This document shows, piece by piece, positions 8,850 to 16,886 of a stretch of DNA of 64,000 bases. The notes under the pieces are model-generated. The model did no database searches. It saw only the letters and a program-made list of their open reading frames with translations, and was not told the DNA's origin. A program made the translations under genes and the position numbers. Every line of letters starts with the position of its first letter. Position 1 is the first letter of the stretch. Source of the DNA: Acidovorax sp. FHTAMBA (GTDB lineage Bacteria; Pseudomonadota; Gammaproteobacteria; Burkholderiales; Burkholderiaceae_C); contig NZ_CP152407.1 in the NCBI RefSeq assembly GCF_038958875.1, positions 4,342,501 through 4,406,500 of the forward strand, given 5' to 3'.

Positions 8850-9962
8850 ATGGTCACCATAGCACCAGACCGGCATCTGAGAGTTCTGCATCTTGAAGAT
8901 TCACCGGCAGACCACGAGCTGACCACACTGGTTCTCCGCAGGGCCGACCTGCGGTGTGATTTACGGCGTGTAGACACGCTCGCCGAGTTCCAGCATCTCA
9001 TCGACGCTCATATTTTTGATGTCATCCTGGCAGACTACCGGCTGCCAGGCTTCACCGCGCTGGACGCTTGGGCGTATGTAGCGCAAAAGCCGCAACACCC
9101 ACCCTTTATCCTGCTTTCGGGCGCGATCGGCGAAGCCGCAGCCGTTGATGCGATTCGCTTGGGTATTGCCGACTATCTGCTCAAAGACAACCTTCAGCGC
9201 CTGCCGCACGTAGTCGCGCGCGCGCTGGAGGTGCATGAGGCACGCCAGGCGCGGGAGCAAGCCTCGGCCGAGCTGGAGGCTTCCCAGCGCTGCCTGGCGG
9301 AACTGACGGAACACCTGCAAACATCGATTGAGCAGGAACGTGCATCCATCGCCCGCGAGATCCATGACGACATTGGAGGCGCGTTGACTGCCGTGAGGTT
9401 CGATGTAGCCTGGATCGGCCGTCACAGCACCGACCCGGAAATGCGGGAACACGCCGCTTCGGCGGCCGAGATGTTGCAACACGCCATTGGCGCCAGCCAG
9501 CGCATCATGATGAACCTGCGCCCCCCGATCCTGGAGCAAGGGCTGGTGGCAGCAGTGCAGTGGCTTGCTGCAGGATTCGAGCGCCGCTCGGGGGTCGCTG
9601 CACGCGTTATCAGTAGCAGCGAAACCATTGAAGCCACCGCCGCTGTCCAGCTCGTCGCGTACCGAACGGCGCAAGAGGCCCTGACCAACATTTCCAAGCA
9701 CGCAGAATCGAGCGCGGTGCGCATTGATCTCTCGGACAGGGAGGGCGTGCTGACACTGGAAATTACCGATGACGGCAAGGGTATTGATCCCGCAATGCTC
9801 AATAAGCCCAAGGCCTTCGGGCTGAAGGGCCTGCAAGAGCGCGCCCGTACCGTCGGAGGCTGGCTCGATATCAGCAGCCGGCCCGGCCAAGGCACCTCCG
9901 TCATCCTTTCCATACCGCTAACATCAGCACCCACCCAACCCGTCTCTGGAGATGCACATTGA
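8850..9962 (+). CDS. Receiver-histidine kinase hybrid (HisKA_3 type)
   Basis: The protein has an N-terminal receiver domain (about 8-130) with phospho-acceptor Asp62 in LADYRLPG, a coiled linker, a HisKA_3 dimerisation domain with His172 in AREIHDDIGG, and a HATPase domain (about 255-362) with the N box QEALTNISKHA, DDGKGI and GLKGLQERA. This is the NarX/UhpB-type kinase architecture. No membrane segments or signal peptide are seen, so it should be cytoplasmic and receive its signal through the receiver. ATG 8850 was chosen because the receiver fold begins directly after it. No Shine-Dalgarno sequence is visible. It overlaps the downstream regulator by four bases (TTGA), so they form a two-component pair. 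Confidence 0.9.
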   Translation: MVTIAPDRHLRVLHLEDSPADHELTTLVLRRADLRCDLRRVDTLAEFQHLIDAHIFDVILADYRLPGFTALDAWAYVAQKPQHPPFILLSGAIGEAAAVDAIRLGIADYLLKDNLQRLPHVVARALEVHEARQAREQASAELEASQRCLAELTEHLQTSIEQERASIAREIHDDIGGALTAVRFDVAWIGRHSTDPEMREHAASAAEMLQHAIGASQRIMMNLRPPILEQGLVAAVQWLAAGFERRSGVAARVISSSETIEATAAVQLVAYRTAQEALTNISKHAESSAVRIDLSDREGVLTLEITDDGKGIDPAMLNKPKAFGLKGLQERARTVGGWLDISSRPGQGTSVILSIPLTSAPTQPVSGDAH

Positions 9963-10588
9963 TACATGTGGTCCTGTGCGATGACCATGCCGTGTTGCGG
10001 CGCGGGATACGCGACACGCTGGCCGACGCGCCTGATATCCAGGTGACCGGCGAGGCCGGGGGCTATTCCGAGCTGCGCGAAGTGCTGCGCTCTGCGCCGT
10101 GCGACGTCCTCCTCCTGGACCTGAACATGCCGGGCCGAAGCGGCCTGGAGGTGCTGACCAGCCTGCGCGAAACCCACTCGGCCATCAAGGTGCTCGTAGT
10201 ATCGATGTACCCGGAAGACCAATACGCCTTGCGGTGCCTGAAGGCTGGTGCCCAAGGGTATGCCAACAAGGCGGGCGATCCCGTCGAGCTGATCTCCGCC
10301 GTGCGCACGGTCATGCAAGGGCGCAAGTACCTCACGGCGGAGGTGGCACAAATGCTGGCCGACAGCCTCGCGCAACCTGCGCTGGAGGCTCCACACACCG
10401 CCCTGTCCGAGCGGGAGCTTCAGACACTGGTGAAAATTGCGTCCGGACGCAGGTTGTCGGATATCGCGGAGGAGTTGATGCTCAGCCCCAAGACGGTCAG
10501 CGTGTACCGCGCGCGCGTTCTGGAAAAGCTCAAGCTCTCCAACAACGCAGAACTCACCGTTTACGCCATTCGCAACCAATTGGTCTGA
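9959..10588 (+). CDS. LuxR/NarL-family response regulator
   Basis: The receiver domain (1-120) has DD at 8-9, phospho-acceptor Asp54 in LLDLNMPG and a Lys in NKAGD. A LuxR-type helix-turn-helix covers about 145-205, including LSERELQTLVKIASG and LSPKTVSVYRARVLEKL. It is thus a DNA-binding transcription factor phosphorylated by the preceding kinase. The start is TTG at 9959, within the TTGA overlap with the kinase stop; GTG 9968 is an alternative. Targets are not shown by the sequence, but its position between che and fli operons suggests a role in motility or surface behaviour. It is convergent with fliR. Confidence 0.9.
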   Translation: MIHVVLCDDHAVLRRGIRDTLADAPDIQVTGEAGGYSELREVLRSAPCDVLLLDLNMPGRSGLEVLTSLRETHSAIKVLVVSMYPEDQYALRCLKAGAQGYANKAGDPVELISAVRTVMQGRKYLTAEVAQMLADSLAQPALEAPHTALSERELQTLVKIASGRRLSDIAEELMLSPKTVSVYRARVLEKLKLSNNAELTVYAIRNQLV

Positions 10589-10613
10589 CTGCGCACCCTG
10601 ATCCAGTCCCGGC

Positions 10614-11384
10614 TCAACGCTGGGCGGCAAACAGGTCAACGGCCTGCTGCATCAGCGCCAGCACCGGCTGTTCAAGCAAAGGCAGTGTGGCCGCAATGCC
10701 AAGCATTCCCACCGTCAGCGTCACCGGGAAGCCCACGGCATAGATGTTCATTTGTGGCGCTACGCGCGAAATGATGCCAAGGGTCAAATTGACAAACAGC
10801 AGCAAGGCAATCATCGGCAAGGCAATCCACAATGCACTGGAGAACAGTGACGAGCCCAGCTCGTGCAGACGCATTTGCCCAAGGGATTGTAAAAAGTTAC
10901 CGTCGACCGGAAAACGATCAAAGCTCTTTACCACGGCCATCAGAATCAACAGGTGGCCATTGATCACGATGAACAGCAGCATGGCCATGTGCCCGAAAAA
11001 TCGTGCGACCGCACTGATCTGGGCATTGGAGGATGGGTCGAAAAAGGACGCGAAGTTCAGGCCCATCTGCAAACCGATGATTTCCCCCGCCAGCTCCACC
11101 GCCGCGAACACAAGCCGGACAGAAAAGCCGATCGCAAGCCCCACTGCGACCTGCTGGGCCACCGCCCCGAACGCCTCGCGCCCATTGACACTGATCACAG
11201 GCTGGTCACCCAGAACCCCTTGCGCGCAAAGCGCCACCAGGAATGCCAAGCCGATCTTGAGGCGCATCGGGATGGTCCGCATGGAGAAGATCGGAGCGAC
11301 CGAGAACACGGCGAGCACGCGCAAAAACGGCCAAAGGATGGGAGACAGCCAAGCCATGAGCTGGGCCTCAGAAAACGTGATCAC
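10614..11384 (-). CDS. fliR: FliR, flagellar export gate protein
   Basis: FliR is an integral membrane subunit of the FliPQR export gate. The 256-residue protein is hydrophobic with about six membrane segments and the family-typical RLVFAAVELAGEIIGLQMGL in the middle. The start is GTG at 11384, preceded by GAGGA, and the N-terminus MITFSEAQL matches the family style. It is the last gene of the fliLMNOPQR run, separated from fliQ by about 77 bp. Confidence 0.95.
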   Translation of the reverse strand: MITFSEAQLMAWLSPILWPFLRVLAVFSVAPIFSMRTIPMRLKIGLAFLVALCAQGVLGDQPVISVNGREAFGAVAQQVAVGLAIGFSVRLVFAAVELAGEIIGLQMGLNFASFFDPSSNAQISAVARFFGHMAMLLFIVINGHLLILMAVVKSFDRFPVDGNFLQSLGQMRLHELGSSLFSSALWIALPMIALLLFVNLTLGIISRVAPQMNIYAVGFPVTLTVGMLGIAATLPLLEQPVLALMQQAVDLFAAQR

Positions 11385-11461
11385 GTCATCCTCACAGGTG
11401 CGCGGAATCCAAGCCGAGGGACCATCCGGCTGTAAAAACCCGTTGCTCCCCAGTCACGGTG

Positions 11462-11731
11462 CTAGCCGATCATCGAAGGGATGGATTCGATGGTCCTGCG
11501 GATGAAGTCCACCAGGGTACTGAGCATCCATGGCCCTGCAATGGCAAACACGACCATGGCAGCAATCAGCTTGGGGACAAAGGCAAGCGTCGCTTCATGG
11601 ATCTGGGTGACGGCTTGAAATATGCTCACCAGCAACCCCACCGCCATGACAACCCCCAGCACGGGCATGGCGATCATTAGAAGCAATGTGAGCGCATCGC
11701 GCCCGATGGTCAGCACCATTTGTGCAGTCAT
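11462..11731 (-). CDS. fliQ: FliQ, flagellar export gate protein
   Basis: FliQ is a small gate subunit, here the normal 89 residues. Two long hydrophobic segments are visible, the first covering roughly residues 12-40 and the second 50-75, with the conserved stretch LLVSIFQAVTQIHEATL between them. AAGGAG precedes the ATG. It lies 11 bp after fliP and is presumably translated from the same transcript. Confidence 0.95.
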   Translation of the reverse strand: MTAQMVLTIGRDALTLLLMIAMPVLGVVMAVGLLVSIFQAVTQIHEATLAFVPKLIAAMVVFAIAGPWMLSTLVDFIRRTIESIPSMIG

Positions 11732-11742
11732 TGACAGCTCCT

Positions 11743-12513
11743 TCAGGGTACAAAACTGGCCGCCAGCGAGCCGATCAACAAATTCCAGCCGTCTGCCAGC
11801 ACAAAAAGCATGAGTTTGAACGGAAGTGCCACCAGCACAGGAGACAACATCATCATGCCCAGCGACATGAGAATGCTCGACACCACCATGTCGATCACCA
11901 GAAACGGAATGAAAATCATGAAGCCGATCTGAAATGCAGACTTCAGCTCGCTCGTGACAAATGCAGGCACCAGAACCCTCAGGGGTGCGGTTTCCGCAGT
12001 CACACTGGCATCCAGCCGGGCCAGTCTGGAGAAGAGTGCAAAGTCCGATTGGCGGGTCTGCTTGAGCATGAAGCTGCGCATCGGCGCCTCGGCCTTGTCC
12101 AGCGCCTCTTCAAAACTGATGGCGTTGTTGGTGTAAGGCACATACGCATCCTGGTACACACGGTCCAGGGTCGGGCCCATCACAAAAAAAGTGAGAAACA
12201 GCGACAGCCCGATGATGACCTGATTGGGGGGCGCTGACTGGGTGCCCAGCGCCTGGCGCAACAAGGACAAAACAATCACGATGCGGGTAAAGCCCGTCAT
12301 CATGAGCAGCACTGCCGGGAGGAAAGAAAGCGCCGTGAAAAACAGCAGCGTCTGGATAGGCACCGAATAGCTGTTGCCCGAAGGCCCGCTCCCCACCACC
12401 AGTGGCAGGGTCCCCCCCGAGGCCTGCGCGATAGCGGGCCCATGCGCGGTGAAGCCAACAGCAGCCAGCACCCCCAGCAACGCCCAACGACGGATGAGCA
12501 TCCATTCACCCAT
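11743..12513 (-). CDS. fliP: FliP, flagellar export gate protein
   Basis: FliP forms the core of the export gate pore. From ATG 12513 the protein has 256 residues, starting with a cleavable signal-like segment (ending near AIAQA) and followed by four membrane helices. Family landmarks include TGFTRIVIVLSLLRQALG, PPNQVIIGLSLFLTFFVM and IGFMIFIPFLVIDMVV. The open frame extends 38 codons further upstream into fliO, but that part does not resemble FliP. The chosen start overlaps the fliO stop by eight bases, which suggests translational coupling. ATG 12501 is an alternative. Confidence 0.95.
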   Translation of the reverse strand: MGEWMLIRRWALLGVLAAVGFTAHGPAIAQASGGTLPLVVGSGPSGNSYSVPIQTLLFFTALSFLPAVLLMMTGFTRIVIVLSLLRQALGTQSAPPNQVIIGLSLFLTFFVMGPTLDRVYQDAYVPYTNNAISFEEALDKAEAPMRSFMLKQTRQSDFALFSRLARLDASVTAETAPLRVLVPAFVTSELKSAFQIGFMIFIPFLVIDMVVSSILMSLGMMMLSPVLVALPFKLMLFVLADGWNLLIGSLAASFVP

Positions 12514-12868
12514 TGGCACGGCTTCCTGGGGCCCCCACAGCAGAGGCGATCTCCTGCGCAAAAGAAGGTGCAGTATCCAATTTGGGCACTGCAAGCGAAG
12601 CACCTGAAGGACTTGCAGGCAGCACATGCAGACAACTGACCTGCTGTGCCGTAACGCCCAATACCAGCCATGTGCGCGCGTGCTCAGGCCCCACCTCCAC
12701 CGTCACCACGCGCTGGTGCGGGCCCACCGCCACCGCAGACAAAACCTTGGACGCTCCCCCCACTCCCGCACCACCTGCTGCCTGACGCTGCTGCAAGCGG
12801 CGAACGAGCCATGGCAGCAGAGCCATGGCCCCCACAAACAGGACCACGACGACCAAGGTCTGGGTCAT
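12506..12868 (-). CDS. fliO: FliO, flagellar export gate assembly protein
   Basis: FliO helps assemble the FliP ring. The protein has one N-terminal membrane helix (about residues 2-21) and a small cytoplasmic domain with VAVGPHQRVVTVEVG, the conserved part of the family. Starting at ATG 12868 gives 120 residues and leaves seven bases after the fliN stop; the frame is open further upstream but overlaps fliN. FliO is poorly conserved, so the call rests on the membrane topology, the short domain and its position between fliN and fliP. Confidence 0.88.
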   Translation of the reverse strand: MTQTLVVVVLFVGAMALLPWLVRRLQQRQAAGGAGVGGASKVLSAVAVGPHQRVVTVEVGPEHARTWLVLGVTAQQVSCLHVLPASPSGASLAVPKLDTAPSFAQEIASAVGAPGSRANG

Positions 12869-12875
12869 GCTGCCA

Positions 12876-13313
12876 CTATCCACGGCTGACCCGCCGCAGG
12901 CGCTCCGAGGGCGTGACCACATCGGTGAGGCGAATACCAAATTTGTCGTTCACCACCACCACCTCACCTTGGGCAATGAGATATCCGTTCACCAGAACGT
13001 CCATGGGCTCCCCCGCAAGCGCGTCCAGCTCGACCACAGAGCCCTGGGCCAGTTGAAGGATGTATTTGATCGGCACCTTGGTGCGTCCCAGCTCCACGGA
13101 CAACTGGACGGGAATGTCCAGCACCATATTGATGTCGTTGACCGTTCCGTCACTCCCGCCAGAGAAAGGTCGTACGGGCTCGCCGGACAGCGGCCCGCCC
13201 TGCTCCGCATCGCCAGGCTTCTCGTCGGTGCGTTTTTGCTCCTCCAGAGCCTCAGCCCAACCTGCAAACGGGTCATCCGCGCCGGCATCCTTGTTATCTT
13301 CTTCAGTTGACAT
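12876..13313 (-). CDS. fliN: FliN, flagellar motor switch protein
   Basis: FliN forms the lower C-ring with FliM. The C-terminal SpoA domain (about 60-138) is well conserved: MVLDIPVQLSVELGRTKVPI, SVVELDALAGEPMDVLVNG and EVVVVNDKFGIRLTDVV. The first 55 residues are acidic and low complexity. The start overlaps the end of fliM by 11 bases, and a GGGAG sequence inside fliM serves as its ribosome site. At 145 residues it is of usual length. Confidence 0.97.
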   Translation of the reverse strand: MSTEEDNKDAGADDPFAGWAEALEEQKRTDEKPGDAEQGGPLSGEPVRPFSGGSDGTVNDINMVLDIPVQLSVELGRTKVPIKYILQLAQGSVVELDALAGEPMDVLVNGYLIAQGEVVVVNDKFGIRLTDVVTPSERLRRVSRG

Positions 13314-14307
13314 CTTTTTCTCCCAGCCAGCTCATGTCGGCATTGCGCAGGCATTCTTCGATACGAATGGCGTACTTGGAATTGTGCGTTCCGTACTGGC
13401 ATTCAAAAATGGGGACCCCTCCGATCGAGGCGCGAATCCGGGGCTCGCGGTCAAGTTCGATGAAGTCGCCGGGCTTCATGGCCAGCAATTGCTCCACGGT
13501 AGCATCAGCGCGCGCAAGCTCGGCCACCAGAGTCACTTCAGCAGCCTGGATCTCACGGGTGAGCACGCGGACCCAGCGCCGGTCCACCTCAATGGAATCG
13601 CCCTGGGTGGACGAATACAGCACATCACGAATGGGTTCCAGCGTCGCATACGGCATGCAGATGTGGATAGCACCCGACAGATCGCCGATTTCGAGTTGAA
13701 ACGCGGTGGAAACCACAATCTCGCTGGGTGTGGCGATGTTGGCAAACTGGGGTTGCATCTCCGAGCGCTGGTACTCGAGTTCCAGCGGGTAGATCCCTTG
13801 CCACGCTTTTTTGTATTCGGCGCAGATGACATCCACCATGCGGTTGATGACCCTTTGCTCCGTGGGCGAGAAATCCCGCCCTTCAATTCGCGTCTGGAAT
13901 TTTCCGACTCCGCCATACAGGGTGTCGATGATGCCGAACACCAACGAGGGTTCGCACACGATCAGTCCGCTGCCGCGCAGCGGGCGAATGGCCACAATGT
14001 TGAAGTTCGTAGGCACCGCCAGCTCGCGCAGAAAGGCGCTATAGCGCTGCACAGACACAGTCCCCACCGAAATTTCGGGGCTGCGTCGGATAAAGTTGAA
14101 AAGCCCGATCCGGAAATTGCGCGCAAACCGCTCGTTGACGATTTCCATGGTCGGCATGCGCCCACGGACGATGCGTTCCTGGCTGGAAATGTCATAGTTG
14201 CGTACCGAACCCGCCTCCGCCACTTCCTCGACAGATTTCTGGCTCTCGCCCGTCACACCCTCCAGGAGGGCATCGACTTCTTCCTGGGAAAGAAATGAAT
14301 CACTCAT
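13303..14307 (-). CDS. fliM: FliM, flagellar motor switch protein
   Basis: FliM binds phosphorylated CheY and reverses motor rotation. The N-terminal CheY-binding peptide FLSQEEVDALL is intact at residues 4-14. The middle domain contains NERFARNFR and MVDVICAEYKKAW, and a C-terminal SpoA domain follows (ELARADATVEQLLAMKPGDF). At 334 residues it is full length. AAGGAT precedes the ATG. It lies between fliL (19 bp gap) and fliN (overlap). Confidence 0.97.
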   Translation of the reverse strand: MSDSFLSQEEVDALLEGVTGESQKSVEEVAEAGSVRNYDISSQERIVRGRMPTMEIVNERFARNFRIGLFNFIRRSPEISVGTVSVQRYSAFLRELAVPTNFNIVAIRPLRGSGLIVCEPSLVFGIIDTLYGGVGKFQTRIEGRDFSPTEQRVINRMVDVICAEYKKAWQGIYPLELEYQRSEMQPQFANIATPSEIVVSTAFQLEIGDLSGAIHICMPYATLEPIRDVLYSSTQGDSIEVDRRWVRVLTREIQAAEVTLVAELARADATVEQLLAMKPGDFIELDREPRIRASIGGVPIFECQYGTHNSKYAIRIEECLRNADMSWLGEKDVN

Positions 14308-14325
14308 GATGGATCCTTGCCCGGG

Positions 14326-14895
14326 TCACTGAATGATGAAGCTTGAAAAAAGCACACGGCGCACCGGGTTGCGCTCTGCGCGCCGATGCGACGGGCGATC
14401 TTGCGCGTCATCGTCCGCATCATCGGCAGCGGCGGGTGCGCGCTGCGCAGGGACTGCGTAACCCAAGGGGCGGGACACCTCCCTGAGGATGTCGGTCGCC
14501 AGTTTCTCCTTCCCCTCCCTCTGCAGAAGTTCGGTGGAAGTGCGCTGGGAAATCAGCATCAGTATGCCGCTGCGTATCGCCGGCAGATACGGCTTGACCT
14601 GATCGGCCGTCTTTGCATCTTCCAGCTCCAGGGTGATTCCTACCTGTGCAAACCGGTCACCGCCAGGGTCCGCCAGATTCACCACCATGTTTTCCATCGG
14701 CAGGAAGGTAGGAACCACCTTCACCGCCTCTTTGCGTGCCGGGGCCCCATCCTCGTCGTCCGCCTGAGCGCGGCTGGAAATGAGCCACGCCGCTGCGCCG
14801 CCGCCGATCACCAGCACTGCCAGCACAATGCCGACGACGATGATGAGCATCTTCTTGCTCTTGGCCGGGGCCGCTGCGGGGGTATTGGCTGACAC
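14326..14895 (-). CDS. fliL: FliL, flagellar basal body-associated protein
   Basis: FliL surrounds the stator and supports motor output. After a short cytoplasmic N-terminus it has one membrane helix at about 16-38 and then a periplasmic domain with FLPMENMVVNLADPGGDRFAQV. I start it at GTG 14895, preceded by AAGGA, giving about 189 residues with an N-terminus that looks like FliL; a longer GTG start at 14934 is possible. The C-terminal tail is Ala/Asp-rich and then basic before the usual FSSFIIQ ending. About 200 bp separate it from fliK upstream, so a promoter may lie there. Confidence 0.93.
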   Translation of the reverse strand: MSANTPAAAPAKSKKMLIIVVGIVLAVLVIGGGAAAWLISSRAQADDEDGAPARKEAVKVVPTFLPMENMVVNLADPGGDRFAQVGITLELEDAKTADQVKPYLPAIRSGILMLISQRTSTELLQREGKEKLATDILREVSRPLGYAVPAQRAPAAADDADDDAQDRPSHRRAERNPVRRVLFSSFIIQ

Positions 14896-15094
14896 GTTGC
14901 GGATCCTTGGGAATGGAGCGGGCGGTGTCCGCACAGTTCAAGGACTGGCAACACCGGAGAACCCATTATTGGGCGAAGTCGAAATCAATAATAGCCAGAA
15001 TAAAAGCCCAAAACCATGGCATTCAGCAAGCTCGTCGGAGTATGGGCGCACTTGCAAAAAAGTGCCGCGCTTGCGACTGCAGTGCCGCGCAGGC

Positions 15095-16408
15095 TCACAC
15101 GAAAACGTCAATTGCGCGGTCTGATGCATGTCCACGTGGCACGGAGGCCGAACCGGCAGGAGCCGAGACGGCCACCTGCGCCTGTCGGGAGCCCTCGCGC
15201 TGTCCCTGGCGCTCGGTGTCTTTCGGGCTTGGGTGCTGGCCTCCCGATGTGCTGACCGACATGCCCGAAAGGACGAGTCCTTCATTCTGGAGCAATTCGC
15301 GCAACTGCTCCATGCTGCGGTCCAGCAGCTCACGGGTCTGCAGTTGATCACTGCGGAACGTCACATGCGCCTCGTTGCCGGACAGGGAAACCAGAACCTC
15401 CACCGGCTGCCCGTCCCGGTTGATCGATAGTTCCGCGTTCTGTGTCTTCTGATTCACCCAGTACGCCACCTGCTCGGCAATCTGCTCTTCGGCTCCCGCA
15501 GGGGCGGACTCGGCATACATCGTGGCCCCATCCAGTGCGCCCGGTTCCACCGGAGCTGCGGCACTGCCGCTATCCAGCGCAGCTACCGTGGCAAAGCGGC
15601 CCTCCCCCGAGCTGCTGCCGCCAAAAGCCCCGCCAGCCTGGCGGGCATCCCCCCCAGATGACAGCAGTTGCTCTGTCCCCGTAGCGATAGCGCCACCCGC
15701 TTCCAACCCGGGTACTTCTCCTGCCACACGGCTCGGGGTGCCCATGGCCGTTGAACCAGCTGCAGCCGGAGCGCCCAGCGCCTGAAAGGCCGCGGCCGAT
15801 CCAGCCTGAGGGCTCGCCGACGCCAGGCTCGCAACGCTGCTCTGGGAACGCGCAGAAGACGATTCGACGACATCTGCCTTCTGGGTCAACGCATTGTGCA
15901 AGCGGGAAAATGTCCGGCCAAAGGCCGTGCCCCCGCTTTGCAGCGCCCCCGGCCTCAGGTCAGCGGAGGTATCCAGCATCGCCGTTTCAGCCACGAGCCC
16001 GCCGGGCAAAACATTCGCGCCGTTCAGCATGGCGGTGGCAAGTTCTCCGCCCATCTGGATACCCAAGGCGCCCTGCGCACCAGCACCAGCCACGTCAACT
16101 GGTTGCGGTGCAGCTGCCACCGCGGGCGCCAAAAGGCCCTGCCATGCGGCCAGCTCCGAAACCTCCAAGGCCTCTTTCGCTGCATCGGTCGGGGCCAACA
16201 AATTCGGGTCGCCGGCACTACCGGCCTGGTCAAACGGAGCGCCGCCATCCTGACCCTCGGTCATGTCGCCCAGCGCAGCCAACAATGCGAGAAATCCACC
16301 CGCACCAGCATCGGCGGCCTCAGGTGCCTGCGACGCGGCACGGGACCGCACGGAATGGCTTGGCGGAGTGCCCTGGGGCGAAGAAATTTTCGGGGATTCC
16401 ATCATCAA
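15095..16408 (-). CDS. fliK: FliK, flagellar hook-length control protein
   Basis: FliK measures the hook and triggers the export switch. The first 290 residues are Ala/Gly/Ser-rich with little conservation, as usual for the ruler region. The C-terminal Flg_hook domain (about 305-390) is recognisable: LSINRDGQPVEVLVSLSG, AHVTFRSDQLQTRELLD and LRELLQNEGLVLSGMSV. At 437 residues it is average. Its start overlaps the fliJ stop (ATGA). FliK is the last gene of the fliF-to-fliK run before the gap to fliL. Confidence 0.93.
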   Translation of the reverse strand: MMMESPKISSPQGTPPSHSVRSRAASQAPEAADAGAGGFLALLAALGDMTEGQDGGAPFDQAGSAGDPNLLAPTDAAKEALEVSELAAWQGLLAPAVAAAPQPVDVAGAGAQGALGIQMGGELATAMLNGANVLPGGLVAETAMLDTSADLRPGALQSGGTAFGRTFSRLHNALTQKADVVESSSARSQSSVASLASASPQAGSAAAFQALGAPAAAGSTAMGTPSRVAGEVPGLEAGGAIATGTEQLLSSGGDARQAGGAFGGSSSGEGRFATVAALDSGSAAAPVEPGALDGATMYAESAPAGAEEQIAEQVAYWVNQKTQNAELSINRDGQPVEVLVSLSGNEAHVTFRSDQLQTRELLDRSMEQLRELLQNEGLVLSGMSVSTSGGQHPSPKDTERQGQREGSRQAQVAVSAPAGSASVPRGHASDRAIDVFV

Positions 16409-16869
16409 TACTCCCGGCCTGCTGAGCCATCCATTGCACTGCGGTACTGCAAGGCAGCCCGCTCGTCCGTTTGTTTCTGATCTCTTCGCATCTGGACCAA
16501 GTCCAGATCTGCCTTGCGCTTGTCCATCACCTTGCGCAGACTGGCCAGGCGCAGCTCGGCTTCCAGCAAGGTTCGCCTGGCCCTGTCCACGCGGCCGGCA
16601 TGGTCGCCAACCACCGTGGTTTGAACACCTGCCGCATGACCGAGACGATCCATGAACTGGTAGTGGTGGTACATCACCTCAGGCTTCATGGTGGTATCGG
16701 CCTTTGCGCCCCACCGCGCCTGAATCTCGTCCGCATAGTCTTGCAGTTGGTCCAGCTGGGCCCGCGCTGCCTGTTGCGCTGCCAAGACGTCCTGCAACAC
16801 CTTGCGTGCATCGTCACGTTTGCGCGACGCGGCCTCCACGGCAACGGCAAGAGAGTTCAGGCTGGACAT
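16405..16869 (-). CDS. fliJ: FliJ, flagellar export ATPase stalk/chaperone protein
   Basis: FliJ forms a coiled-coil stalk that works with the FliI ATPase. The 154-residue protein is almost entirely heptad-like helix with many Arg, Gln and Ala residues and no hydrophobic core domain, as in the family. It lies directly downstream of fliI and overlaps fliK by four bases. Sequence conservation in FliJ is low, so position adds much to the assignment. Confidence 0.92.
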   Translation of the reverse strand: MSSLNSLAVAVEAASRKRDDARKVLQDVLAAQQAARAQLDQLQDYADEIQARWGAKADTTMKPEVMYHHYQFMDRLGHAAGVQTTVVGDHAGRVDRARRTLLEAELRLASLRKVMDKRKADLDLVQMRRDQKQTDERAALQYRSAMDGSAGREY

Positions 16870-16886
16870 GACACGTTACCCATCAC

